Part shown: positions 21,243 through 32,759 of the stretch, in pieces
Numbering within the stretch: position 1 is the first letter of the stretch
Layout: each line of letters begins with the position of its first letter
Assembly (NCBI RefSeq): GCF_014117215.1
Contig: NZ_JACGXS010000001.1
Location: forward strand, 372,001 to 436,000
Source of the DNA: Stenotrophomonas tumulicola
Lineage (GTDB): Bacteria; Pseudomonadota; Gammaproteobacteria; Xanthomonadales; Xanthomonadaceae
Length of the DNA: 64,000 bases
Reading direction: 5' to 3'
Translations under genes and position numbers: made by a program
The notes under the pieces: generated by a model
What the model was told of the DNA's origin: nothing
Databases searched by the model: none
Seen by the model: the letters and a program-made list of their open reading frames with translations, nothing else

Positions 21243-21857
21243 ATGAAGATTTTCGGGCCGCTGTACGAGCGGGCGTTGAAGTGGGCCAACCATGAGCGGG
21301 CACCGACGTACCTCACGGTGCTGAGCTTCATCGAGGCGATCATCTTCCCGGTGATGCCTGAAGTGATGCTGGCTCCCATGTGCGTGGCCCAGCCCAAGCG
21401 TGGCTGGTGGTTCGCAACGCTCAGTCTGTCCGGTTCGATGGTGGGCGCCGTGGTCGGCTATGCGTTGGGCCATTTCGCATTCGAGGCAGTCAAGCCGGTA
21501 CTCGATGCAATGGGCATGTTGCCGGGCATTGAAAGCGGTATCGCGCTGGTGCAGGAAAAGATGATCGAATCGCCATGGGCGGTGTTCACCTTCCTGGTGC
21601 TGGGTGGCTTCATGCCGATCCCGATGAAAGTCTTCACGTGGGCTTCGGGTATTGTCGGCGTACCGATGCCGCAGTATCTGTTGAGCATGCTGATCGGTCG
21701 TGGCAAGCGTGTGTTCGTGCTGGCCGCGGTGATCCGCCTCGGCGGGGCACGTGCCGAGGCTGCGCTGCGGCGCTGGATTGAACCGCTGGGCTGGATCGCT
21801 ACCGCATTGGTGGTAATGCTGGTCGCCTGGCTTGTATGGAGGTCGAAGTTCGCATGA
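21243..21857 (+). CDS. yqaA: YqaA/DedA-like membrane protein
   Basis: A 204-residue integral membrane protein of the VTT (SNARE-associated/DedA) superfamily. It contains FIEAIIFPVMPEVMLAPMCVA, a helical hairpin with the family's E-x-x-xPVMPE pattern, GGFMPIPMKVFTWASGIVG with the second reentrant loop, and a C-terminal helix. Relatives are linked to phospholipid scrambling and envelope integrity. It lies between pcm and nlpD and overlaps nlpD by four bases. Confidence 0.85.
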   Translation: MKIFGPLYERALKWANHERAPTYLTVLSFIEAIIFPVMPEVMLAPMCVAQPKRGWWFATLSLSGSMVGAVVGYALGHFAFEAVKPVLDAMGMLPGIESGIALVQEKMIESPWAVFTFLVLGGFMPIPMKVFTWASGIVGVPMPQYLLSMLIGRGKRVFVLAAVIRLGGARAEAALRRWIEPLGWIATALVVMLVAWLVWRSKFA

Positions 21858-22630
21858 GTGCAGATCGTATGAGCAGGGGCGCGCGACTGGGCGTGCTGGC
21901 GGTAATGGTGTCCACGCTGGCTGCCTGTGGGACGGCCACGGTGGTGCGTCCGTCGGGCAGCGGTGGAGCGTCGAGCACCCCGAAGACGTCGGTCGCGCAG
22001 CCGGGCAAGACGGTCCGGGTGCAGAAGGGCGACACCATCTACGCCCTGGCGCGCATCCATAGCATCACCCCGGCCGACCTGATTGCCTGGAACAGCCTGT
22101 CCAATCCGTCGACCATCTATCCGGGCCAGGTCATCCGCCTGTACCCGGAGGGGGCCGGCAGTGGGCGTGTGCCGACCACGGTGGTGACCGCGCCACGTGC
22201 CTCCGGCGGCACCACCACCACCACTACGCCGGTATCGACGACGGCCCCGGCGCGCAGTGGCATCAACTGGCGCTGGCCGGCCGATGGCGCAGTGGTGGGG
22301 CGCTTTGCCGCAGGCGAGACGACCAGGCAGGGCGTGGATATCGCCGGCACCAGTGGCCAGGCGGTGAAATCGGCTGCCGATGGCGTAGTGGTGTATTCCG
22401 GTGCCGGCCTGGTGGGCTATGGCGAACTGATCATCGTCAAGCACAACGAGCAATGGCTGTCCGCCTATGGGCACAACCGCAAACGGCTGGTCAACGAGGG
22501 CCAGAGCGTGAAGGCCGGCCAGCAGATAGCGGAAATGGGGCGCACCGGCGCCAACCGCGACATGCTGCATTTCGAGATCCGCTATAACGGCAAGCCGGTC
22601 GACCCGCAGCAGTACCTGCCGGCGCGCTAG
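21854..22630 (+). CDS. nlpD: Lipoprotein NlpD, LysM and degenerate M23 domains
   Basis: NlpD activates the amidase AmiC at the septum. The 258-residue protein has a lipoprotein signal (VLAVMVSTLAAC), a LysM domain (about 50-95: VRVQKGDTIYALARIHSITPAD...), a Thr-rich linker, and a LytM/M23 domain (about 145-255). The catalytic His of HxxxD is missing (QGVDIAG) and the HxH site reads LHFE, so the domain is an activator and not a peptidase. The start at 21854 overlaps yqaA (ATGA). Confidence 0.92.
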   Translation: MSADRMSRGARLGVLAVMVSTLAACGTATVVRPSGSGGASSTPKTSVAQPGKTVRVQKGDTIYALARIHSITPADLIAWNSLSNPSTIYPGQVIRLYPEGAGSGRVPTTVVTAPRASGGTTTTTTPVSTTAPARSGINWRWPADGAVVGRFAAGETTRQGVDIAGTSGQAVKSAADGVVVYSGAGLVGYGELIIVKHNEQWLSAYGHNRKRLVNEGQSVKAGQQIAEMGRTGANRDMLHFEIRYNGKPVDPQQYLPAR

Positions 22631-22644
22631 CGCCACAGATACGC

Positions 22645-22774
22645 GTAGCGCCGGGCCATGCCCGGCGAGCGCGCAGCGCGGCTGCCTTGGGGCCCAGCGC
22701 GGCTACCCCCAGCGCGGCTGCCTTAGGGTCGTGAGTGAGGCGGGGGCAGGCTGCCGAGCATGGCTCGGCGCTAC
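22645..22774. repeat. SMAG elements flanking a three-unit tandem repeat
   Basis: A SMAG element at 22645-22667 and an inverted, slightly diverged copy at 22753-22774 enclose three tandem units beginning CAGCGCGGCT: 22674-22694 (21 bp), 22695-22709 (15 bp, shortened) and 22710-22730 (21 bp). The block lies between nlpD and the convergent Mth938-like gene. Confidence 0.75.
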
Positions 22775-22779
22775 AGCGT

Positions 22780-23154
22780 TCATTCTTCGAGGATGAACGC
22801 CGCAGCGACCTTGCGGCCTTCACCGGCCAGGATGTTGAAAGTGCGCGCGGCGGCCGGGTTGTTCATCACCTCCAGCCCGATGCCACGTGACAGGCAGGCC
22901 GCCATCAGCTGCTGCGACGGAAACACCTGCCGGGCGCCGGTACCGAGCACGATCAGTACCGGTTCCAGCGCCAGGATCTGTTCCAGGTGTCCAATCTCCA
23001 GCCCGGCAATCGAGCGCACCGGCCAGTCTTCGATCAGCGCCTGTGGCGTGACGATGAAGCTACGTGCCAGCTCGCGGTCGTTCACCCGCGCCGAATTCCC
23101 GTCCGCGCCGCGGAGGGTGAAGGCATAGTCAGGGACTTCGTGGTTCAGCTGCAT
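22780..23154 (-). CDS. Mth938-like domain protein (DUF498)
   Basis: A 124-residue protein with the Mth938/NDUFAF3-like fold: [20 protein letters not shown] at the start, [23 protein letters not shown] in the middle, and [24 protein letters not shown] at the end, which carries the family's AARTYN-type motif. In eukaryotes the relative assists complex I assembly; the bacterial role is not established. It is likely co-transcribed with yhbY, which ends 17 bases upstream. Confidence 0.85.
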   Translation of the reverse strand: MQLNHEVPDYAFTLRGADGNSARVNDRELARSFIVTPQALIEDWPVRSIAGLEIGHLEQILALEPVLIVLGTGARQVFPSQQLMAACLSRGIGLEVMNNPAAARTFNILAGEGRKVAAAFILEE

Positions 23155-23171
23155 GGCGGGGAGGGGCTTGT

Positions 23172-23477
23172 TCAGGCGCGCGGCAGGACGATCTGGCGCT
23201 GTTCCTTGCTGGGGCGATACAACACCGCGACATGGCCGATGCGCTGCACCAGCGCGCTGCCGCTGGCCTTCACCAGCTCGGCAATCATTGCATCGCGGGC
23301 CTCGCGATCTTCCGCACCCACCTTTACCTTGATCAACTCGTGGCGCTCCAGCACCTCTTCCAGCTCGGCCAGGAAGGCCGGGGTCACGCCTTTGCCGCCA
23401 ATCTGCAGCAGGGCTTTGAGGTCGTGGGCGTGGCCGCGCAGAAAACGGGTCTGGGAGGCGGTCAAGGCAATGGACAT
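23172..23477 (-). CDS. yhbY: CRM-domain RNA-binding protein YhbY
   Basis: A 101-residue single-domain CRM protein that binds the 50S precursor and 23S rRNA in E. coli. The motif [39 protein letters not shown] includes the conserved GGKG loop. It is divergent from rlmE, as in E. coli where yhbY flanks rlmE-ftsH. Confidence 0.92.
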   Translation of the reverse strand: MSIALTASQTRFLRGHAHDLKALLQIGGKGVTPAFLAELEEVLERHELIKVKVGAEDREARDAMIAELVKASGSALVQRIGHVAVLYRPSKEQRQIVLPRA

Positions 23478-23543
23478 GCAGGAAAGCGCGGTAACTTTGG
23501 GGGTTCAGGGTATCATGACCGCCCCCTCAGCCCGTACTCATCA

Positions 23544-24176
23544 ATGGTTTCCCGCAGCAAGAGCAGCCAGCGCTGGTTGAAAGAGCACTTCTCCGACCCC
23601 TTCGTGAAGAAGGCGCAGGCCGAAGGCATGCGCTCGCGGGCGGCCTACAAGCTGGAGGAACTGCTCGAACGTGACCGGTTGCTGAAGCCGAACATGGTGG
23701 TGGTCGACCTCGGTGCGGCGCCGGGCGGCTGGTCGCAGCAGGTCCGGCGACAGATGGGTGACAGCGGAAGGGTCTTCGCCCTGGATATCCTGGAGATGCC
23801 GCCGCTGGCCGGCGTGGACTTCCTTCACGGAGACTTCAGGGAGGAAGCCGTCCTATCAAGGTTCGAGGCGATGGTCGGGGACCAGCCGGTAGACCTTGTG
23901 CTGTCCGATATGGCCCCCAATAAGAGTGGAATGGATGCGGTCGACCAGCCGCGGATGATGCACCTGGCAGAGCTGGCCATGGATTTCGCCGACAACCACC
24001 TGAAGACCGGTGGGGCGTTCCTGATCAAGCTGTTCCAGGGCGTTGGTTTTGACGACTACGTGCGCGAAATGCGCAGGCGGTACGACAAGGTCTCCATCCG
24101 CAAGCCGGAAGCCTCGCGCAAGCGCTCTCCCGAGGTTTATGCCTTGGGGCAGGGCAAACGTGCCCATATGAAGTAA
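23544..24176 (+). CDS. rlmE: 23S rRNA (uridine(2552)-2'-O)-methyltransferase
   Basis: RlmE methylates U2552 in the A loop of 23S rRNA, a late step of 50S maturation. The 210-residue protein has the [11 protein letters not shown] motif with the catalytic Lys, the SAM motif [30 protein letters not shown] with the catalytic Asp, and FLIKLFQG with the second Lys. It is followed by ftsH after 63 bases; part of that gap (CCGAGCAAGCTCGAC) looks like a fragment of a palindromic repeat. Confidence 0.95.
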   Translation: MVSRSKSSQRWLKEHFSDPFVKKAQAEGMRSRAAYKLEELLERDRLLKPNMVVVDLGAAPGGWSQQVRRQMGDSGRVFALDILEMPPLAGVDFLHGDFREEAVLSRFEAMVGDQPVDLVLSDMAPNKSGMDAVDQPRMMHLAELAMDFADNHLKTGGAFLIKLFQGVGFDDYVREMRRRYDKVSIRKPEASRKRSPEVYALGQGKRAHMK

Positions 24177-24239
24177 TCTCGCCGAGCAAGCTCGACCCAT
24201 GCACCACCCAGGACCAGAGGAACACCGGAGCCAATGAGG

Positions 24240-26189
<1,950 letters not shown>

Positions 26190-26212
26190 CGCCCGGGTTC
26201 GGGCGCTTGACG

Positions 26213-26237
26213 AAAGGCCGGGGAAACCCGGCCTTTT
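26213..26237 (+). terminator. Intrinsic terminator of ftsH
   Basis: AAAGGCCGGG-GAAA-CCCGGCCTTT is a perfect 10-bp stem with a GAAA tetraloop, followed by T and CG, 24 bases after the ftsH stop. The U-run is part of the stem. Confidence 0.85.
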
Positions 26238-26313
26238 CGTTCTTCGCCCGGCAGGCGAGAATCAACGAAAGGGGCCTGGCCCCGGGTCCATCCCGCTACT
26301 TACCGGAGCACGC

Positions 26314-26499
26314 ATGTCCCAACAGCCACCACAATCGGTGTCCCACACGGCCGAAATGATCATCGCCACGGTGGTCGGCGTTGCCGTCGGCCTGGGCCTG
26401 GACAACCTGTTGCTGGGCTGCGTGGTCGGCATAGCGGTCGGCATCGTGCTGAGCATCGGCAGGACGCTGTACGTTGATCGCAAGCGACGCCAGCGCTGA
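26314..26499 (+). CDS. Small two-helix membrane protein, unknown function
   Basis: A 61-residue protein starting MSQQPPQSVSHTAE with a good ribosome binding site (CCGGAGCACGC). Residues 15-48 are hydrophobic and Gly/Val-rich (IIATVVGVAVGLGLDNLL and GCVVGIAVGIVLSIG), long enough for a short helical hairpin with an Asp at the turn, followed by a positively charged tail RKRRQR. It lies alone between the ftsH terminator and a SMAG dimer. Function is not recognisable. Confidence 0.7.
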   Translation: MSQQPPQSVSHTAEMIIATVVGVAVGLGLDNLLLGCVVGIAVGIVLSIGRTLYVDRKRRQR

Positions 26500-26502
26500 T
26501 CT

Positions 26503-26561
26503 GTAGCGCCGGGCCATGCCCGGCGGGTTTCCCGGGGTCGCCGGGCATGGCTCGGCGCTAC
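26503..26561. repeat. SMAG-type REP dimer
   Basis: Inverted SMAG copies at 26503-26525 and 26539-26561 are separated by 13 bases, in the gap between the small membrane protein gene and folP. Confidence 0.85.
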
Positions 26562-26590
26562 CCTCGTCCTCTTCGATTCCAGGAACTGCC

Positions 26591-27487
26591 ATGTTCGATA
26601 TCTCGCCCCAACTTGACTGTGCCGGCCGCGTACTGCGCCTGGACCGTGCGCAGGTGATGGGCATCGTCAACGTGACGCCGGATTCGTTCTCCGACGGCGG
26701 TGCACATGACACCACCGAAGCCGCCGTCGCCCACGGCCTGAAGCTGGTGGAAGAGGGAGCGGACCTGCTGGACATCGGCGGTGAATCGACCCGGCCGGGC
26801 AGTGCACCGGTACCGCTGGAAGAGGAGCTGCGCAGGGTAGTGCCGGTGATCGAACAACTGGCCGCGCGCACGGCGGTGCCGATCAGCATCGACACGTTCA
26901 AGCCTGCGGTGATGCGCGCCGCCGTGGCAGCAGGCGCCGGCATGATCAACGACATCCACGCCCTGCGCCAGCCCGGTGCGCTGGAGGCGGCGGCGGACGC
27001 GGGCGTGCCGGTGGTATTGATGCACATGCAGGGCGAGCCGGGCAGCATGCAGGCCTCCCCGCATTACGACGACGTCGTGGCCGAGGTGCATGGGTTCCTG
27101 GTGCAGCGCCTGTTCGCCGCGGAAATGGCCGGCATCCCGAAGAAGAACCTGGTCATCGACCTGGGCTTTGGCTTCGGCAAGAGCGTTGCCCACAACATGA
27201 CCCTGCTGGCACGTTCGGAGCGCTTCCTGGAGCTGGGTGTGCCGATGCTGGCGGGCCTGTCACGCAAGCGCAGCCTGGGCGAGCTGACCGGCCGCGAGGT
27301 GCCCACCGAACGCGTGGCGGCATCGGTGGCCGCGCACCTGGTCGCGGTACAGCGGGGTGCACGCATCGTGCGCGTGCACGACGTTGCCGCCACGGTGGAT
27401 GCATTGAAAGTGTGGCAGGCCGTCGATGCCGTACCGGTACCGCGCAAGGACGCCCCGCCTGCCATCCGCTGGCCGGACGAGGACTGA
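26591..27487 (+). CDS. folP: Dihydropteroate synthase
   Basis: FolP condenses p-aminobenzoate with the pterin diphosphate in folate synthesis and is the sulfonamide target. The 298-residue protein has [15 protein letters not shown] at 23-37, [41 protein letters not shown] [11 protein letters not shown], and SRKRSLG. A ribosome binding site (CCAGGAACTGCC) precedes the ATG. It overlaps miaA by one base (TGATG). folK lies 25 kb away in the pan operon. Confidence 0.95.
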   Translation: MFDISPQLDCAGRVLRLDRAQVMGIVNVTPDSFSDGGAHDTTEAAVAHGLKLVEEGADLLDIGGESTRPGSAPVPLEEELRRVVPVIEQLAARTAVPISIDTFKPAVMRAAVAAGAGMINDIHALRQPGALEAAADAGVPVVLMHMQGEPGSMQASPHYDDVVAEVHGFLVQRLFAAEMAGIPKKNLVIDLGFGFGKSVAHNMTLLARSERFLELGVPMLAGLSRKRSLGELTGREVPTERVAASVAAHLVAVQRGARIVRVHDVAATVDALKVWQAVDAVPVPRKDAPPAIRWPDED

Positions 27488-28437
27488 TGGCCATCGACCG
27501 GCGGCCGTTGGCGATCGCCGTCATGGGACCGACCGCCAGTGGCAAGACCGCCACCGCGATCGCGCTGGCGCGCCAGTTGGGCGGCGAGATCGTCAGTGTC
27601 GACTCTGCTTTGGTGTACCGCGGGCTGGACATCGGTTCGGCCAAACCCGATGCCTCCGAACGCGCCCAGGCCCCGCACCACCTGCTGGATCTGTGCGATC
27701 CCTGGCAGGCCTATTCGGCCGCCGGGTTCGCCGCCGATGCGCGTCGTGCCGTGGAAGGCATCGTCGCCCGTGGCAAGGTGCCGATCCTGGCCGGAGGCAC
27801 CGGGCTGTATTTCCGCGCATTGCTGCAGGGCCTGTCGCCGATGCCGCCAGCCGATGAGGGCACCCGTGCCGAGCTGGCCGCCGAGGCGGCCGAGCGGGGC
27901 TGGCCGGCCCTGCATGCACGGCTGGCCCGGGTCGATCCGGTGGCGGCCGCGCGCATCCACGCCACCGATCCGCAGCGTATCCAGCGGGCGCTGGAAGTCC
28001 ACCGGCTGACCGGCAGGCCGATCAGCTATTGGCAGCGCCTGCCCGCCGAAGGTCGCCTGCCGGTGCGCACCCTGAAGCTGATCCTGGCGCCGCGGGAGCG
28101 GGCCGTGCTGCACCAGCGCATCGCACAGCGCTTCGATGCGATGCTGGCGCAGGGTTTCCTGGATGAAGTCCGGGCATTGCGCGGGTTGCCGCAGATGGAG
28201 CAGGTGCCGGCCCCGCTGGACCTGCCGGCGATCCGTTCGGTCGGCTACCGGCAGGCCTGGGAGTTCCTCGACGGCGTCGGCGATGCCGCCACGTTCCGTG
28301 ACAAGGCGGTCTTCGCCACCAGGCAACTGGCCAAACGGCAGCTTACCTGGCTGCGTGGCGAGCTTGATGCGCGTTGGTTCGACCCCCATGTCGAGCAGCA
28401 GCGGTTGACGGCGGCGGTCGCCGCCTTCATGGCCTGA
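27487..28437 (+). CDS. miaA: tRNA dimethylallyltransferase
   Basis: MiaA adds the dimethylallyl group to A37 of tRNAs reading UNN codons. The 316-residue protein has the P-loop [15 protein letters not shown] at 14-28, [34 protein letters not shown] and [12 protein letters not shown]. The start codon shares one base with the folP stop. miaA-hfq-hflX order is conserved with E. coli. Confidence 0.95.
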   Translation: MAIDRRPLAIAVMGPTASGKTATAIALARQLGGEIVSVDSALVYRGLDIGSAKPDASERAQAPHHLLDLCDPWQAYSAAGFAADARRAVEGIVARGKVPILAGGTGLYFRALLQGLSPMPPADEGTRAELAAEAAERGWPALHARLARVDPVAAARIHATDPQRIQRALEVHRLTGRPISYWQRLPAEGRLPVRTLKLILAPRERAVLHQRIAQRFDAMLAQGFLDEVRALRGLPQMEQVPAPLDLPAIRSVGYRQAWEFLDGVGDAATFRDKAVFATRQLAKRQLTWLRGELDARWFDPHVEQQRLTAAVAAFMA

Positions 28438-28538
28438 CAGCGGCCTCGGCGCCCGGCGTGTACCATCGTCGGGTCGACGGGCGGTGGGGGGCCGCGTCAT
28501 CTGTCGACACCCATAAAAACAATAATCAGGAGTTTGCA

Positions 28539-28817
28539 ATGTCCAAGGGGCAATCGCTGCAGGATCCGTTTCTGAATGCACTTCGGCGCGAGCGCGTGCC
28601 GGTTTCGGTGTACCTGGTGAACGGCATCAAGCTGCAGGGCACGATCGAATCGTTCGACCAGTTCGTGGTGCTGCTGCGCAATACGGTCAGCCAGATGGTC
28701 TACAAGCACGCCATTTCCACCGTGGTGCCGGCGCGCAACGTCAAGATCGGCCCGGGTGGCGGGTACGTACAGTCCAACGAAGAAGGTCACGATGCGGGTG
28801 GTGAAGTCATTGAATAA
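28539..28817 (+). CDS. hfq: RNA chaperone Hfq
   Basis: Hfq is a hexameric Sm-like protein that pairs small RNAs with mRNAs. The 92-residue protein has the Sm1 motif ([32 protein letters not shown], in which Q8-like and F residues of the proximal face are present) and the Sm2 motif VYKHAIST, followed by a disordered tail ([15 protein letters not shown]). A canonical ribosome binding site AGGAG precedes the ATG. The 101-base gap after miaA may carry its own promoter. Confidence 0.96.
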   Translation: MSKGQSLQDPFLNALRRERVPVSVYLVNGIKLQGTIESFDQFVVLLRNTVSQMVYKHAISTVVPARNVKIGPGGGYVQSNEEGHDAGGEVIE

Positions 28818-28831
28818 GCCTGGAGTGGTTC

Positions 28832-30142
28832 GTGTTTGATCGCTCGAAGAAGGGCGAGAACGCCCTGTTGATCCAGCCCCACGTCGGCAAGCTGGAAGAG
28901 GACGTGCTGGAAGAATTCGGTGACCTGGCCCGTTCGGCCGGCGCCAGCATCGCCGCCACGATCACCGCGCGCATCGACCGGCCCAGCCCGTCCACGCTGA
29001 TCGGCAGTGGCAAGCTGGACGAAGTGAAGGCGGCTGCCGATGCCACCGGCGCCGACCTGGTGCTGGTCAACCATGCGCTGACGCCAGGACAGGAGCGCAA
29101 TCTGGAACGCTTCCTGGAACGACGGGTGATCGACCGTACCGGACTGATCCTGGACATCTTCGCCCAGCGTGCGCGCAGCCATGACGGCAAGCTGCAGGTG
29201 GAACTTGCCCAACTGCGGCACATGTCCACGCGGTTGATCCGTGGCTGGACCCACCTGGAGCGGCAGCGCGGCGGCTCCATCGGCCTGCGTGGACCGGGTG
29301 AAACCCAGTTGGAGACCGACCGGCGCCTGTTGCAGAAGCGCGTGGAGCAGCTGCAGAAGCGGCTGGAGAAGGTCGAAGTACAGCGTACCCAGATGCGCCG
29401 GGCGCGCCTGCGCAGCGAGCTGCCGCGCGTGGCCCTGGTGGGCTACACCAACGCCGGGAAGTCGACCTTGTTCAACGCCATGACCGGTGCGGAGGCGTAC
29501 GCCGCCGACCAGCTGTTTGCCACGCTGGACCCGACCGTCCGGCGCATCGTGCTGCCCGGCGGCAACGTCGTGCTGGCCGATACCGTTGGCTTCGTCCGTG
29601 ACCTGCCGCATGACCTGGTGGCGGCCTTCCGTTCCACCTTGTCCGAGGCCCGGGAGGCCGATTTCCTGCTGCACATCGTCGATGCCGCCGATCCACACCG
29701 CGAAGAGCGCATCTCCCAGGTGGACGAGGTGCTGACGGCAGTGGGGGCCGGGGACCTGCCGCAGTTGCTGGTGTTCAACAAGATCGACCGCATCGACGGC
29801 GCCGACGTGCGGCATGACGCGCAGGACGGCGTGCCGGATGAGTCGCGACGCGAGCGGGTGTGGATTTCCGCACGCGACGGGCGTGGGCTTGACGTGCTGC
29901 AGACGGTGCTGGGCAAGCGGCTGGGCCTGCAGCACGTGACCGGTGAGCTGCGCTTGCCGCCATCTGCCGGTCGCCTGCGTGCCAGGCTGCACCAGTTGGA
30001 AGTGGTGCGCGAAGAAGGCGCTGACGAAGACGGTTGGCTGTTGCAGGTTGATATTCCCATCGCCGAGGCCGAGAAACTGGCTGCCAGCGAAGATGGCGCG
30101 CCGGTGCGCGCCCTGCTGCCGGAGAAGTTGCCGGAGTGGTAG
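28832..30142 (+). CDS. hflX: GTPase HflX
   Basis: HflX is a ribosome-splitting GTPase active in stress. The 436-residue protein has the N-terminal HflX domain, the Gly-rich RGGSIGLRGPGETQLETDRR segment, and a G domain with G1 GYTNAGKSTLFNAM, G3 DTVGF and G4 NKID. Translation starts at GTG 28832, with GGAG six bases upstream; no ATG nearby fits. It follows hfq after 14 bases. Confidence 0.94.
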   Translation: MFDRSKKGENALLIQPHVGKLEEDVLEEFGDLARSAGASIAATITARIDRPSPSTLIGSGKLDEVKAAADATGADLVLVNHALTPGQERNLERFLERRVIDRTGLILDIFAQRARSHDGKLQVELAQLRHMSTRLIRGWTHLERQRGGSIGLRGPGETQLETDRRLLQKRVEQLQKRLEKVEVQRTQMRRARLRSELPRVALVGYTNAGKSTLFNAMTGAEAYAADQLFATLDPTVRRIVLPGGNVVLADTVGFVRDLPHDLVAAFRSTLSEAREADFLLHIVDAADPHREERISQVDEVLTAVGAGDLPQLLVFNKIDRIDGADVRHDAQDGVPDESRRERVWISARDGRGLDVLQTVLGKRLGLQHVTGELRLPPSAGRLRARLHQLEVVREEGADEDGWLLQVDIPIAEAEKLAASEDGAPVRALLPEKLPEW

Positions 30143-30256
30143 GCATCCTGCGCCTGCAGGGTGGCAGGCATGGCCTGGAGTTGCCGGTGCCGCGATCCTG
30201 ACAGGCAGGGCCATCCTGCGGTACAACGTTGCAGGTTGCCCCTGCCGGTTCCACCC

Positions 30257-30751
30257 ATGACATCTCCCACCGACGAACTGCTGGCCGGATTGGCCAGCGA
30301 ACTGGGCCAGAAGCTGCTGCAGGCCAAGCTGCAACTGGTCACCGCCGAAAGCTGCAGTGGCGGCTGGATCGCCAAGGTCATGACCGATATCGCCGGTTCC
30401 TCGGCGTTCTTCGATTGCGGCATGGTGGTGTACAGCTACGAGGCCAAGCAGCGCCTGCTTGGCGTGCGCGCGCAGACGCTGGAGGCGTTCGGAGCGGTCA
30501 GCCGCGAGACGGTGCTGGAAATGGTGTCTGGTGCGCTGGTCAATTCAGGGGCGGGAATCGCCGTGGCGGTGACCGGCATCGCTGGTCCCGGCGGCGGCAG
30601 CGACGACAAGCCGGTGGGCAGCGTGTGGATCGGCTGGAAGCGGCGCGGTGGCTACGCGCAGGCCCAGCTTTTCCATTTCGACGGCGACCGCGAAACAATC
30701 CGCAGGCAGACAGTTTCGGCGGCGTTGCACGGGATACTGGCCCAGCTGTGA
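30257..30751 (+). CDS. pncC: Nicotinamide-nucleotide amidase PncC (CinA C-terminal family)
   Basis: A 164-residue stand-alone CinA C-terminal domain that deamidates NMN in pyridine nucleotide salvage. Signature stretches are TAESCSGGWIAKVMTDIAGSS, VVYSYEAKQRLLGV, and VTGIAGPGGGSDDKPVGSVWI. It lies upstream of the lexA-recA block, as its orthologue does near recA in many gammaproteobacteria. Confidence 0.9.
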   Translation: MTSPTDELLAGLASELGQKLLQAKLQLVTAESCSGGWIAKVMTDIAGSSAFFDCGMVVYSYEAKQRLLGVRAQTLEAFGAVSRETVLEMVSGALVNSGAGIAVAVTGIAGPGGGSDDKPVGSVWIGWKRRGGYAQAQLFHFDGDRETIRRQTVSAALHGILAQL

Positions 30752-30787
30752 GATGCTGCCTGCTCCATCTGCGTGGAGCAGTCTTCG

Positions 30788-32467
30788 ATGTGGGAAACGC
30801 TGGGTACCGTCCGTGACCTCGGGCGACTGCAGGAAATCGCTGCCGTCCTGATCCGCTATGGTTTCGGCGACCTGGTCCGGCGCATCGGCCTGGCCGACGT
30901 ACTCGAACGCGCCGGCCGGCTGCTGCATTGGGGAGATGACACGCAACGGCAGCCGATGACCGCGCCGATGCGCGTGCGGCGGGCGATGCAGGAACTGGGA
31001 CCGACCTTCGTCAAGCTGGGGCAGGTGCTTGCCACCCGGGTCGATCTGTTTCCGCCGGATTGGATCGCGGAATTTTCCGAACTGCAGAATGCCGTGCCGG
31101 CGCTGCCTTACGCGCAGATCCATGCGCAACTGCAACGCGACCTTGGTGGCGAACCTGCCGCGGTGTTCGCCTGGCTGGATGAAACGCCGATGGCCGCCGC
31201 CTCGCTGGCGCAGGCGCACCGCGCGCGGCTGCACGATGGTCGCGAAGTGGTGCTGAAAGTACGGCGTCCCGGTATCCGTGACGTGGTGGAAGCCGACCTG
31301 CGGCTGCTGGCGCGGTTGGCGGAGGTTTTCGAAGCGCGCCTGCCTGACCTGCGCCGCTATCGGCCGGCCGAGGTGGTGCAGCAGTTCACCACCTCGCTAC
31401 GGCGCGAGCTGGATTTCGCTGCCGAATGCCGTAATGCCGAACGCATCGCGCGCGACTTTGCCGGTCGCGACGACATCCTGATTCCCGCAGTGCACTGGCA
31501 GTGGACCTGCGAGAGCCTGAATGTCCAGGATTTCGTCGATGGTATTGCCGGCCGTGACCTGGCCGGCGTGGATGCGGCTGGGCTGGATCGGGTCATGCTG
31601 GCGCGTCGCGGTGCCGACATCGTGTTGAAAATGGTGTTGCAGGACGGATGTTTCCACGCTGATCCGCATCCGGGAAACATCATCTACCTGCGTGATGGCC
31701 GGATCGGGGTGATTGATTTCGGCATGATCGGCACCCTGTCCGAATCGCGTCGCTTCCAGGTGGCGCAACTGCTGCATGGGCTGGTCGAGCAGGAGCCGGA
31801 GGCAGTGGCCGATATCCTGCTGGACTGGGCGGGAGGCGTCGCGGTGGATGAAGGGCGCCTGCAGCAGGACATCAGCCAGTTCGTCGACCGCTATCGCGGC
31901 GTGCCGCTCAAGGACCTGCGCATCGGCCTGATGCTGTCCGACATCACCCAGTTGCTGCGCAGCTACAACCTGACGCTGCCGGCCGACCTGGCACTGATGA
32001 TCAAGGCCTTCCTGACCCTGGAAGGCATGGGCCGGCAACTGGACCCTGAATTCGACATGGCCAGCGCCGCCCGTCCCTTCCTAGAGCAGGTGGTGCTGCA
32101 GCGCTACGCGCCGCGTGCGCTGCTCAAGCGTGGCCGGCGCAGCCTGCTGGGAATGATCGACCTGGCTGGTGAGCTGCCGCGCGACCTGCGCCGGCTGGTG
32201 CAGGCGGCCCGGCGCGGGCGGTTGCAGTTGAAGGTCGAGACCAGCGCCTTGAAAGGCTTCGGCGACCAGGTCAACCAGGCAGCGAACCGGTTGGTGGTCG
32301 GCATCGTCACCGCCGCGTTGATCATCGGCTCTTCGATCGTGATGCACAGCGTGGGCGGCATCTCCAGTCGCTGGCTGCTGGTGCTGGGGGTGGGTGGATT
32401 CGTTGGTGCGGCGCTGTGCGGGGTGTGGATCCTGTTTTCCATCTGGCGCAGCGGCAGGCGGCGTTGA
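30788..32467 (+). CDS. ABC1/UbiB-family atypical kinase
   Basis: The 559-residue protein belongs to the UbiB/AarF (ABC1, ADCK) family, whose members support ubiquinone synthesis and bind ADP atypically. It has the KxGQ motif in PTFVKLGQVLATR, the Ala-rich loop PMAAASLAQAHRA replacing the usual P-loop, HADPHPGNI as catalytic loop, VIDFGMIG as the DFG equivalent, and two C-terminal membrane helices. ATG 30788 (MWETLGTVRDL) with GGAG nine bases upstream is preferred over GTG 30773. Whether it is the ubiquinone UbiB or a paralogue cannot be told; ubiE and ubiJ are not nearby. Confidence 0.85.
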   Translation: MWETLGTVRDLGRLQEIAAVLIRYGFGDLVRRIGLADVLERAGRLLHWGDDTQRQPMTAPMRVRRAMQELGPTFVKLGQVLATRVDLFPPDWIAEFSELQNAVPALPYAQIHAQLQRDLGGEPAAVFAWLDETPMAAASLAQAHRARLHDGREVVLKVRRPGIRDVVEADLRLLARLAEVFEARLPDLRRYRPAEVVQQFTTSLRRELDFAAECRNAERIARDFAGRDDILIPAVHWQWTCESLNVQDFVDGIAGRDLAGVDAAGLDRVMLARRGADIVLKMVLQDGCFHADPHPGNIIYLRDGRIGVIDFGMIGTLSESRRFQVAQLLHGLVEQEPEAVADILLDWAGGVAVDEGRLQQDISQFVDRYRGVPLKDLRIGLMLSDITQLLRSYNLTLPADLALMIKAFLTLEGMGRQLDPEFDMASAARPFLEQVVLQRYAPRALLKRGRRSLLGMIDLAGELPRDLRRLVQAARRGRLQLKVETSALKGFGDQVNQAANRLVVGIVTAALIIGSSIVMHSVGGISSRWLLVLGVGGFVGAALCGVWILFSIWRSGRRR

Positions 32468-32526
32468 TGCGGGCGTAGCCGGCGAACGGCCGGGCCCCTC
32501 GTGGTGGGTCGCTGGAAGCAGGGATT

Positions 32527-32635
32527 GGGCCGGGCGGGAGGGATTCGTGGGGGACGGCAAGAGCCGCATCCTGCGGGCCTCGTTTCGCGCCATCCGTGGC
32601 GCTCAACGCCCCCACGAACCCCTCCCGCCCGGCCC
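32527..32635. repeat. 27-bp inverted repeat with 55-base loop
   Basis: GGGCCGGGCGGGAGGGATTC (plus 7 more bases) at 32527-32553 pairs with 32609-32635 with one mismatch out of 27. The loop has a second short hairpin. It is similar in layout to the arms at 63624-63734 but not in sequence. Confidence 0.85.
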
Positions 32636-32684
32636 TGACAGTCTGCGGGCGCGTCCCGCCACGGGAAAAGAAAAATGAAGAGCG

Positions 32685-32759
32685 GTAGCGCCGACCCATG
32701 GTCGGCGGAAACCATCCGCTAGCGTCACCAAAGAGCCGCCGACCATGGGTCGGCGCTAC
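32685..32759. repeat. SMAG-type REP dimer, GCCGACCCATGG variant
   Basis: Copies at 32685-32708 and 32736-32759 face each other. The stem reads GCCGACC/GGTCGGC in place of GCCGGGC/GCCCGGC, a compensated change that keeps base pairing. Confidence 0.85.

Noticed and set aside
22674..22730. Possible CRISPR-like repeats
   Set aside because: Only three units without spacers of even length and no cas genes; it is a short tandem repeat.
28438..28538. Small RNA gene upstream of hfq
   Set aside because: No terminator-like hairpin with a U-run and no clear promoter pair in the gap.
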